From the NCBI GenBank assembly GCA_030680695.1, contig JAUXUT010000107.1:1-6519 (forward strand): 6,519 nt of DNA, read 5' to 3'. Position numbers and translations under genes: made by a program. Positions within the stretch are counted from its first letter, which is position 1. Each line of letters opens with the position of its first letter. The notes beneath the pieces are model-generated. The model made no database searches. It was not told the origin of the DNA and worked only from the letters and a program-made list of their open reading frames with translations. The stretch is from a bacterium. GTDB taxonomy: Bacteria; Patescibacteria; Paceibacteria; UBA9973; UBA6065. This document shows, in pieces, positions 1-5,065 of the stretch.

Positions 1-30
1 CCCACAAATCCGCTGCACGCTTTGTTAGGC
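1..30 (-). repeat. attC site, partial (cut by window start)
   Basis: This is the right-hand end of an attC site. It consists of an arm beginning CCCACAAATCCGC, the conserved block TGCACGCTTT and the terminal core GTTAGGC at 24-30. The same block and a matching core end all six complete sites in the window. The partner arm lies outside the window. Read on the minus strand, this is the R''/L'' half of the attC that closes cassette a. Confidence 0.88.
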
Positions 31-559
31 AACCTGCCCGCTGACCAGAACCTTTGCCCAAAAAGACGACACCGCCAACATGACCAGATTTTACACGCAA
101 CTTCGGTTTTCACCAAAACCCAAAAACTTTATGCTGACTAGAACGCTTGCTGAAAAAGGGCGACTTTTACTTTTACCAAAACCCGTGCCGAAAAAAGACA
201 AGCCGATTTTGAAGACCTTGCATAACCAACCTGGAACACCGCCAACGAAAACAAGCACAGCCAATCAAAACCACCGCAGACCGAAACGCCAGCCAAAAAC
301 CTTGAAGCCGATTTTAGCGACTTGACAAAACCAACCTGAATTTATGCCAGCGAAGAAAACACCGCTAAACGAAAAAGACGAGAACTTGAAAACCTGCTTG
401 CTGAAAAGATATTGACCAAAACCGCTTATTTGAAAAGTGCCATCGCTAAAAACAAACTGACCTTATGAACTGAAAATCGCTACGCTGAAAAAAATATTTT
501 AGCCAAAAACGAAACTTGCGAATCAAAGACGTATTGGGTTTTGCTCTTGGGTTGCCTAA
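1..559 (-). mobile_element. Gene-less cassette a (partial)
   Basis: This is the body of an integron cassette between the partial attC at 1-30 and the attC at 554-682. The stretch 31-553 is about 520 bp and holds no gene I can support. Short open frames exist on both strands, but none has a ribosome site or protein-like composition. The plus strand is rich in A and C, with recurring words such as ACCAAAACC and AAGCCGATTTT. It is collinear with cassette e: exact matches of 24, 28 and 20 bp lie at 190-213/5349-5372, 295-322/5453-5480 and 378-397/5535-5554. One plus-strand frame reads like a lysine- and glutamate-rich coiled coil but is broken by several stops, so a decayed gene is possible. Non-coding function is equally open. 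Confidence 0.7.
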
Positions 560-682
560 CGGTTTGCGTTACCTGCGTGTGGGCGGGCGTGGATTCTGTT
601 TGGGAGCAGAGAAAACTCGAAGCCAGAAAAATGCTTGAAAATGCCGCAGAATCCCACACGTCAGGTGCACGCTTTGTTAGAC
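554..682 (-). repeat. attC site of the restriction-modification cassette
   Basis: This is a complete attC of 129 bp bounded by GCCTAAC (554-560) and GTTAGAC (676-682). The arms ACCTGCGTGTGGG and CCCACACGTCAGGT pair fully except for one extra T in the right arm. That T is the expected extrahelical base and marks the right arm as L'', so the site is oriented on the minus strand. The inner GGATTCTG and CAGAATCC also pair, extending the hairpin. Integrase should cut within the left core, between 559 and 560. The site begins 21 bp past the stop codon of the third gene of cassette b. Confidence 0.96.
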
Positions 683-702
683 CCCGCCTTTGTATTTAAG
701 AC

Positions 703-1293
703 TCACTTTCCTGCCTTACAGAAATTATCTGCCATGTCTCCGATTTCAATCAGAGAACTTTCAATCTCTGGATATGTGACTTCAAAGTTTTCTGTCTTTA
801 CTCCATTGTTCGTTAACCAAATTGCATGTATGTTTTTTTCCGACAAGTCAGAAGGGGTAAAGTGCCTAAATATGTTGTAAATCATATTTAGCCTTTCATA
901 GATGCTGCCATCATTAGACTGATATAACTTTTGTCCGCTAACTTTTATGTATATCATGTATGCTTGCCACATCATTGAAATAACCATTTCAAAATGATGT
1001 AATGCTTTGAAATACAAAGATGGACTCTTGGGTGATGTGGCTGTAAACGCATTTAATGCTTTACAAGCATACTCGTATTCGGTAAAAGCGGCTTCGGCTC
1101 GTCGAAGAAAGAAAAAGGAAAAAGTCCTGCCTTCTTTTGAAACTGTTCCCCCGAAAATTGAATTCAGAGAAAAATTTGACACCCAAAACTCCCTTTGTGG
1201 ATAACGACTTGACACTTCAAGAGCATTATATTGCGTCAGTTCCGAAAGTTGTTGGGATATAAAGTTATCAAGGGCGTAGTTTGTCAGAGGCAC
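703..1293 (-). CDS. Unknown helix-rich protein, third gene of the RM operon
   Basis: This is a 196-aa protein I do not recognise. The longest open frame begins at a TTG at 1359 inside the endonuclease gene. I chose the GTG at 1293 instead, because AAGGAG sits 6 bp before it and it lies 29 bp after the endonuclease stop. There is no signal peptide. The C-terminal half looks helical: residues about 70-125 are rich in aromatic residues and methionine, and residues 132-146 contain YNIFRHF. A short strand-like segment IHAIWLTNNG (155-164) and a final helix near 176-192 follow. The N-x2-R-H arrangement and helical character loosely recall HEPN-type proteins, but this is only a suggestion. Placement after a methyltransferase and nuclease suggests a role in the same defence system, for example as an accessory, regulatory or second toxic component. 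Confidence 0.85.
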   Translation of the reverse strand: MPLTNYALDNFISQQLSELTQYNALEVSSRYPQREFWVSNFSLNSIFGGTVSKEGRTFSFFFLRRAEAAFTEYEYACKALNAFTATSPKSPSLYFKALHHFEMVISMMWQAYMIYIKVSGQKLYQSNDGSIYERLNMIYNIFRHFTPSDLSEKNIHAIWLTNNGVKTENFEVTYPEIESSLIEIGDMADNFCKAGK

Positions 1294-1297
1294 GATT

Positions 1298-1305
1298 CTC
1301 TCCTT
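1298..1305 (-). promoter_or_regulatory. Shine-Dalgarno site fixing a GTG start
   Basis: The minus strand reads AAGGAGAG here, followed by a 6-bp gap and GTG at 1293-1291. The upstream in-frame TTG at 1359 has no comparable site and would overlap the endonuclease gene by 37 bp. The start is therefore placed at the GTG, which removes 22 lysine- and arginine-rich residues. Confidence 0.85.
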
Positions 1306-1322
1306 TTTGAAAGGGTAACGGT

Positions 1323-1991
1323 TTAATCGGTCTTTTTGGTTTTCTTTTTTTCTAACCAAACAGATTCTTTTTTGTACACAATATCAAGAAAATCTTTGTA
1401 AGTCCTATACTCGTCTTTAATGTTATGGATATTGGTTAGCAAAAATTGACCGCCTGAACCAATTGTTTGCAAACTAAAATGCCTTTCTTCCAAATCTTTC
1501 AGGTGATAAGTACCAACTTCTTGAATTGACATGTGAAAACCATCATCAACAATTCTTTCTGGAAGGTAGTGTAAAACTATAAGCAAGAAGTGAGAATTTT
1601 CAGGATGACTTTCGTAAAATGCTTTTGTTTTTTGTAGGGAGCATAAATTTGGATTAGACGAACTTCCTGCTTTATGACCTTTCAGACTTATAAGCAATTT
1701 TTGAGTTTCAAAACCCTTTGCTTGCCATTCAACAATAATATCTTCCATTGTTCGCCTTCCATCTGGAGCATAGGCTTTTACAATGTTGAATTCTCCGCTT
1801 TTCATTACGTGATTGTTTAATTCCGACAAAAGAAAGTCTTCTAAAAATCTTCCGCCAACTTCGCCATAAGTTTTATCGAGAACTCTCCAATTTGTGCTTA
1901 TTGTCAAAACCTTGTACTTGTTGAAAATTTTCCATAAAGCATTTTGCAAATCGTCTCTAATTTTCTTTTCAAATTCTCGTTGTTTCTTCAT
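1323..1991 (-). CDS. Probable type II restriction endonuclease (PD-(D/E)XK-like)
   Basis: This is a 222-aa protein starting at ATG, 18 bp after the methyltransferase stop, with AAGGAA about 11 bp upstream of the start. The role is inferred from position and from a nuclease-like core. An acidic helix GGRFLEDFLLSEL (46-58) is followed by TMEDIIVEW (81-89), with a candidate metal-binding Asp84. The strand LLISLKGHK (99-107) follows, with Lys104. In a canonical D-x(n)-(D/E)-x-K site the residue two before the lysine is acidic; here it is Ser102. A Ser in this position is known in Cfr10I/Bse634I-type enzymes, where a Glu elsewhere compensates; Glu51 or Glu44 could do so here. The layout, helix then D then x-K then an NPN-containing loop, loosely resembles HincII-like enzymes. 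The cut site cannot be read from sequence. The protein would cleave DNA not protected by the partner methyltransferase. Confidence 0.78.
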   Translation of the reverse strand: MKKQREFEKKIRDDLQNALWKIFNKYKVLTISTNWRVLDKTYGEVGGRFLEDFLLSELNNHVMKSGEFNIVKAYAPDGRRTMEDIIVEWQAKGFETQKLLISLKGHKAGSSSNPNLCSLQKTKAFYESHPENSHFLLIVLHYLPERIVDDGFHMSIQEVGTYHLKDLEERHFSLQTIGSGGQFLLTNIHNIKDEYRTYKDFLDIVYKKESVWLEKKKTKKTD

Positions 1992-2009
1992 TGACGGATT
2001 ATTTCCTTT

Positions 2010-2996
2010 TTAGAAAAGTTTTTCTGGTTGAATCATCTGCGGGATATTTTTGACTTTATTTCTAACTAATCCGCTGTTTCTTTCAAAAAACACACCATCT
2101 TCATATCCTTGAATTGACTTGTCATATTCCGCCATTTCTAATCTTTTTTCAGATAAGCACGAATATTCTAAATCCTTTTCGATTCCACAATAATTTCTGC
2201 CGAGTTTCTTTGCAACTACCGAAGTAGTACCAGAACCTAAAAACGGGTCTAAAATAAAATCGCCAGCATTACTACTTGCTAAAATTATTTTTGCTAGTAA
2301 TTTCTCTGGTTTCTGCGTTGGATGGTCTGTATTTTCAGGCATAGACCAGAAAGGAACGGTTAAATCTGTCCAAATATTAGAAGGATGAGTTAATCTAAAA
2401 TTGCCATCATCAGTTGAGTTCCAATCTTTTGCTTTTCCATCATTATCTACATACGGAGCAATAACTTTCCTTTTTAATTTCACATCTTCAATATTGAACG
2501 TGTATTCATCATTTACTGTTGCAAACCAAATATCTTCGGATGAGTTTTTCCAATTGGCTTTAGCCCCCCTACCTTTTTCTCGCTCCCAAGTAATTCGATT
2601 CTTGATGATGAAATATTTTTCTAAAATCGTATGAATAGAAGTAGAAGATTGCCAATCTCCGCAAATGTAAATAGAGGCATTTGGTTTCAAAACTTTAACC
2701 AATTTAGAAAACCAACTTTCTAGCCATTCTGTATAACTAGAAATAGACATTTGCTTAAATGCGTTTCCGTTGAAGTCCTTTGTAAGATTGTACGGAGGGT
2801 CAATAAAAAGTAAATCTACAAACCCTTCAGGCAAATATTTAATTGCTTCCATCAAGTCCTGATTTATTGTTTTATTTAGCACATCGTTTACGTTTGCAGG
2901 GGATTTAAGATGAAGCAATTTTTTAGACAATGCTTCTTTTTCTCGGTCACTAAGAACGAGAGTTTTATTTAGTTTAGAACGCTCTTTTTCTGTCAT
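2010..2996 (-). CDS. Type II DNA methyltransferase, beta class (DPPY)
   Basis: This 328-aa enzyme transfers a methyl group from S-adenosylmethionine to an amino group in DNA. Motif IV, DPPYN, is at residues 66-70. The cofactor-binding motif I, DPFLGSGTT, is at 250-258, followed by IEKD at 272-275. Motif IV preceding motif I is the beta-class order, shared by N6-adenine and N4-cytosine enzymes. DPPYN favours N6-adenine. HPTQKP at 225-230 is the usual conserved segment before motif I. The variable region of about 130-215 should carry the target recognition determinants, but specificity cannot be deduced. The start is supported by AAGGA 7 bp upstream of ATG. It is the first gene of the operon, so protection would be made before the nuclease, as expected for an RM module entering a new host. 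Confidence 0.97.
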   Translation of the reverse strand: MTEKERSKLNKTLVLSDREKEALSKKLLHLKSPANVNDVLNKTINQDLMEAIKYLPEGFVDLLFIDPPYNLTKDFNGNAFKQMSISSYTEWLESWFSKLVKVLKPNASIYICGDWQSSTSIHTILEKYFIIKNRITWEREKGRGAKANWKNSSEDIWFATVNDEYTFNIEDVKLKRKVIAPYVDNDGKAKDWNSTDDGNFRLTHPSNIWTDLTVPFWSMPENTDHPTQKPEKLLAKIILASSNAGDFILDPFLGSGTTSVVAKKLGRNYCGIEKDLEYSCLSEKRLEMAEYDKSIQGYEDGVFFERNSGLVRNKVKNIPQMIQPEKLF

Positions 2997-3067
2997 TTTT
3001 CAGTCCTTTCTTTCAAGGATAACACATCCCCGAATTAACAATAAGACGCTAATTTTGCAAGGAAGGG

Positions 3068-3196
3068 GTCTAACGGTTTGCGTTAGTGGTTTGTGGGCGG
3101 GCTGGGAAAATGCCTGGGAGCAGGAAAAACCCGAAGCCAGAAAAATGCTTGTAAATCGCGCAGACTCCCACAAATCCACTGCACGCTTTGTTAGCC
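3068..3196 (-). repeat. attC site of cassette c
   Basis: This is a complete 129-bp attC bounded by GTCTAAC (3068-3074) and GTTAGCC (3190-3196). The arms AGTGGTTTGTGGG and CCCACAAATCCACT pair with one extra T on the right. The arm sequence differs from the neighbouring sites but pairing is kept, so the base changes are compensatory. The right part of the loop is identical over about 40 bp to that of the site at 4937-5065. Confidence 0.96.
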
Positions 3197-3234
3197 GCGT
3201 TTTGTTGTGCAAGACTCGTTGCCTGAAAAAAGAC

Positions 3235-3270
3235 ACCGCCGCCAACATGGCAAGATTTTACACACAACTT
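3235..3270 (-). repeat. Conserved attC-adjacent element, copy in cassette c
   Basis: The segment contains GCCAACATGGCAAG followed by ATTTTACACACAACTT. Related copies are at 71-103 (cassette a) and 5101-5135 (cassette e). All three begin 36-41 bp from the right end of an attC, which is the 3' end of the cassette on the coding strand. I see no terminator hairpin in it. It may be a leftover of common cassette ancestry or a functional tail. Confidence 0.7.
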
Positions 3271-3284
3271 AACTTTTGGCAAGA

Positions 3285-3307
3285 ATGTCTCGATAAACTC
3301 GACAACC
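3285..3307. repeat. 23-bp direct repeat, copy 1
   Basis: The copy begins ATGTCTCGATAAAC and ends TCGACAACC. It is identical to 3434-3456, 149 bp away. It lies in the gene-free part of cassette c. No mobile element boundary is evident at either copy. Confidence 0.9.
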
Positions 3308-3433
3308 GCCAAAAACACGATTTACCAAAACGCCAAATAACCAAAAGCCAACATTGACCTAAAATAAATTGACTCGAAAACTTGCTGACCAAATGAAAAT
3401 GATAATTTACAAAAAACATTGGCCAAAGAAAAC

Positions 3434-3456
3434 ATGTCTCGATAAACTCGACAACC
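3434..3456. repeat. 23-bp direct repeat, copy 2
   Basis: This is an exact second copy of the repeat at 3285-3307. The bases flanking the two copies differ on both sides, so the identity is confined to the repeat itself. Confidence 0.9.
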
Positions 3457-3492
3457 AAGCCAATTTTGAAAACCTACGCAAACCTTACAGAC

Positions 3493-3738
3493 TTATTCTT
3501 GATTATCGGATTGCGAAACATTTGGCAAAGAATTTAACTTGCTTCTCAACTTTTCTGTAATCTCAATAAATTCTTTTCGGCGTGGATGCTTACAAAAAAA
3601 GCCTTTGCCGAAAGCCAGAGAATTACCGCAAAGATGAGCCTGCTCTGGCGCAAGGCAATCAACCAAATCAGCCGCGCCATTTTTTGCCCGACATTTTGCA
3701 ACATCGAAAACTCTGACTATATTTGTTTCATTTTCCAT
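3493..3738 (-). CDS. Small four-cysteine protein, function unknown
   Basis: This is an 81-aa protein. The open frame extends upstream through the neighbouring attC, but the ATG at 3738 is preceded by AGGAAGGG ending 7 bp before it, and it lies 80 bp from the cassette boundary. That is the natural start. Cysteines fall at 16, 28, 37 and 49, spaced C-x11-C-x8-C-x11-C, and the last is part of FFCKHPRRKEF (47-57). The even spacing and the C-K-H-P-R-R segment suggest a metal site (zinc or iron-sulfur) or a compact cysteine-stabilised fold. No signal peptide or membrane segment is seen, so it is probably cytoplasmic. The C-terminal 20 residues are polar. I do not recognise the family. Codon use and the ribosome site make it a credible gene despite its size. 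Confidence 0.78.
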   Translation of the reverse strand: MENETNIVRVFDVAKCRAKNGAADLVDCLAPEQAHLCGNSLAFGKGFFCKHPRRKEFIEITEKLRSKLNSLPNVSQSDNQE

Positions 3739-3812
3739 GACCGTTCCCTTCCTGACGCTTTCGCAAAATGCAGAACTTGTTTTTGAACTTGCATTTGCAC
3801 TTTGCGCGAAGC

Positions 3813-3942
3813 GGCTAACGGTTTGCGTTACTGGCAGGTGGGCGGGATGAGATAAAACTCCAAAAGCAGGATTCTGTTCGGGCGTAGAAAATGCTCGAAA
3901 ATGCCGCAGAATCCCACCTGTCCAGTGCACGCTTTGTTAGGC
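3813..3942 (-). repeat. attC site of cassette d
   Basis: This is a complete 130-bp attC bounded by GGCTAAC (3813-3819) and GTTAGGC (3936-3942). The arms ACTGGCAGGTGGG and CCCACCTGTCCAGT pair with one extra T on the right. The loop is partly different from its neighbours: it contains GGATTCTG at 3869-3876, which could pair with CAGAATCC nearer the right arm. It closes the cassette of the secreted protein. Confidence 0.96.
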
Positions 3943-3961
3943 AGGTTTTATTGATTAGATT

Positions 3962-3993
3962 AAAATCCCGCAAGAATAATCCTGCGGGATTTT
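3962..3993 (-). terminator. Intrinsic terminator after the secreted-protein gene
   Basis: An 11-bp perfect stem (3962-3972 with 3983-3993, core ATCCCGCA) has a 10-base loop. On the minus strand the stem ends in TTTT, and on the plus strand it runs into TTTTTT, so it could work both ways. It lies 18 bp past the stop codon and 19 bp before the attC. Transcription of this gene would therefore not pass readily into cassette c. Confidence 0.88.
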
Positions 3994-4010
3994 TTAGAAA
4001 CTCTTTAATG

Positions 4011-4694
4011 CTACCGACTTGTGAAAAGTTGGTATACCATGTTACCTGTGCTTTGGCATGTTTTTTGTACATAACTTTTAGTTGTGCCATCAAGGATAGC
4101 AAAGCCACCAGATTTGATAATCACGGCTACTCCTAAAACACAACCAGTTGCATTTATTTCATTATTCATTAGCGTCATGAAGAAGTCAAATTTGTTTTCT
4201 GGAAGAAAGTTCCAGATAGTTGTAAAGGCGTCTCGAATGGGCTTGACTGCGTCTTTGGCTGGATCCCGCACGCTCCCAGCGTCGCCTCCAACACAACCTT
4301 TACTTGAGTAATAAACAATCTCAACACGCGGCGAATTTGCTGGTTGTGCCAAAGTGTCAAAGGTGCAAGTTTTTGATGTCTGTATACCCGCGCTATTTTG
4401 AATGGTAAATGAAATTTGAACAAAACTTTCACTCCACCACCAATTTTTTGTATATGCTATAGCGAATCCGTTTTTATCTTGTTTATTCCATGTTGTCCAT
4501 TGTTTATATTGGTTGTTACCAGAAATGGATACAGAGACGAATTTAGACCCCATATCTCCCGCCATAAGCACAATCTGTTTCCCACTCACCGTTGAACTTG
4601 TTGAACTGGCGAGAGCGGGTTGCGCTGATGCCACAAGAAGAACGGCAACAATGAGAAGCATAACAAAGCGGTTAGCGAACCTAATGCGTTTCAT
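4011..4694 (-). CDS. Secreted protein of unknown function (Sec signal peptide)
   Basis: This is a 227-aa protein with a clear signal peptide. A basic start MKRIRFANR is followed by a hydrophobic core at about 10-24, and AxA-type cleavage is likely after Ala29 (PALA/SS). The mature protein is about 198 aa with no further membrane segment except a mildly hydrophobic stretch at 185-200. The N-terminal half (38-105) is rich in Ser, Thr, Asn and aromatics, including WWW at 85-87, and looks like beta-strands. Four cysteines at 110, 134, 185 and 213 could form two disulfides, in keeping with export. The start is well supported: AAGGAG lies 6 bp before ATG. I do not recognise the family; a surface-binding or periplasmic role is possible but unproven. 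The gene has its own leader and a terminator. Confidence 0.9.
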   Translation of the reverse strand: MKRIRFANRFVMLLIVAVLLVASAQPALASSTSSTVSGKQIVLMAGDMGSKFVSVSISGNNQYKQWTTWNKQDKNGFAIAYTKNWWWSESFVQISFTIQNSAGIQTSKTCTFDTLAQPANSPRVEIVYYSSKGCVGGDAGSVRDPAKDAVKPIRDAFTTIWNFLPENKFDFFMTLMNNEINATGCVLGVAVIIKSGGFAILDGTTKSYVQKTCQSTGNMVYQLFTSR

Positions 4695-4776
4695 AACTTT
4701 CTCCTTAATTTAATTGAAAAAATATATTTTTAGACTGGGCATTTGCAAAAGAGAGATTGATTATATTTATAGGGCG

Positions 4777-4784
4777 TCCTCCTT
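4777..4784 (-). promoter_or_regulatory. Orphan Shine-Dalgarno-like sequence in the leader of cassette d
   Basis: The minus strand reads AAGGAGGA, a near-perfect ribosome-binding sequence, but no ATG, GTG or TTG follows within 15 bp. It abuts the inner end of the inverted repeat at 4784-4822. It lies 83 bp upstream of the real start codon, which has its own site. It could hold a ribosome to protect the mRNA or take part in leader folding. Confidence 0.5.
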
Positions 4785-4822
4785 AAAGTGATTATTGTTA
4801 TGTGAAATTTACTTTCACTTTA
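4784..4822 (-). repeat. Nested inverted repeats at the candidate promoter
   Basis: An outer perfect 8-bp pair, TAAAGTGA (4784-4791) and TCACTTTA (4815-4822), encloses an inner 6-bp pair, GTGAAA (4802-4807) and TTTCAC (4813-4818). The arms overlap, so the two pairings compete. The outer right arm overlaps the proposed -10 box. It may be an operator for a repressor or a hairpin at the 5' end of the transcript. Confidence 0.6.
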
Positions 4823-4846
4823 TATATGATATAGGTTTTTATCAAA
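4819..4846 (-). promoter_or_regulatory. Candidate promoter for the secreted-protein gene
   Basis: On the minus strand a -35-like TTGATA (4840-4845) is followed by a -10-like TATAAA (4819-4824) with a 15-bp spacer. Shifting to TTTGAT gives 16 bp. The whole block is very AT-rich. Transcription would start near 4812 and give a leader of roughly 115 bases. The spacer is shorter than ideal, so this is a candidate only. Confidence 0.42.
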
Positions 4847-4936
4847 GGCACAAAATCAATATACACCTTACTTCTCTTTGAAAACCAAACACTTCTGAAA
4901 GGATGTTCAAAATAAAACTGTGATTTGCAAGGAACT

Positions 4937-5065
4937 GCCTAACGGTTTGCGTTACCTGCGTGTGGGCGGGCGTGGATTCTGCTTGGGAGCAGGAAAAACT
5001 CGAAGCCAGAAAAATGCTTGTAAATCGCGCAGACTCCCACACGTCGGGTGCACGCTTTGTTGGCT
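4937..5065 (-). repeat. attC site of gene-less cassette e
   Basis: This is a complete 129-bp attC bounded by GCCTAAC (4937-4943) and GTTGGCT (5059-5065). The arms ACCTGCGTGTGGG and CCCACACGTCGGGT pair with one extra T on the right and one T-G wobble. The right core departs from the usual GTTRRRY at its sixth base. The left part of this site matches the site at 554-682 and the right part matches the site at 3068-3196, as if it were a mosaic of the two. Confidence 0.95.

Larger units (their letters stand above)
560..3073 (-). mobile_element. Integron cassette b: three-gene restriction-modification module
   Basis: The cassette runs, on the minus strand, from the core of the attC at 3068-3196 to the attC at 554-682, about 2.5 kb. 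It carries a methyltransferase, a probable endonuclease and an unknown protein in one direction with gaps of 18 and 29 bp, so they are probably one transcript. Most integron cassettes hold a single gene of under 1 kb, so this one is large. The leader before the methyltransferase is only 71 bp. It contains TTGCAA as a possible -35, but I see no good -10, so transcription may come from upstream cassettes or a weak local promoter. Confidence 0.9.
3197..3492 (-). other. Gene-free 3' part of cassette c
   Basis: About 300 bp lie between the stop codon of the 81-aa gene and its attC, with no open frame I can support. The part next to attC (3200-3270) is related to the matching part of cassettes a and e. 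It also holds two copies of an exact 23-bp repeat (3285-3307 and 3434-3456). Composition is A/C-rich on the plus strand, as in cassettes a and e. The 81-aa gene may have been joined to a piece of the same gene-less cassette type. Confidence 0.65.
3074..3818 (-). mobile_element. Integron cassette c (four-cysteine protein)
   Basis: The cassette runs from the core of the attC at 3813-3942 to the attC at 3068-3196, about 745 bp. One gene lies near its 5' end, 80 bp from the boundary. The rest is gene-free and related to cassettes a and e. The first bases inside the boundary include a 16-bp segment (3789-3804) that matches one in cassette e (5665-5680) with a single difference. Confidence 0.85.
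3819..4942 (-). mobile_element. Integron cassette d (secreted protein)
   Basis: The cassette runs from the core of the attC at 4937-5065 to the attC at 3813-3942, about 1.1 kb. Unlike the other cassettes it appears to be a self-contained unit. It has a long 5' leader of about 240 bp with a candidate promoter, one gene, and a terminator before attC. Confidence 0.88.

Noticed and set aside
80..325. 81-aa plus-strand open frame starting near the partial attC
   Set aside because: It has no ribosome site and a Lys/Pro/Thr-rich composition caused by A/C-rich DNA. It is antisense to the array and the homologous cassette e does not keep the frame intact.
635..880. Plus-strand open frame beginning inside the attC at 554-682
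   Set aside because: It starts in the attC loop and then runs antisense to the well-supported third gene of the RM operon.
1007..1204. 65-aa plus-strand open frame
   Set aside because: It lies wholly antisense to the third RM gene and has no ribosome site.
2401..2634. 77-aa plus-strand open frame
   Set aside because: It lies antisense to the methyltransferase, whose motifs are clear.
3000..3357. Several short frames across the attC at 3068-3196
   Set aside because: They are translations of the attC repeat itself. Similar peptides appear at every attC and are not proteins.
3739..3930. N-terminal extension of the 81-aa four-cysteine protein
   Set aside because: The extra 64 residues are encoded by the attC and the leader. 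The internal ATG has a proper ribosome site.
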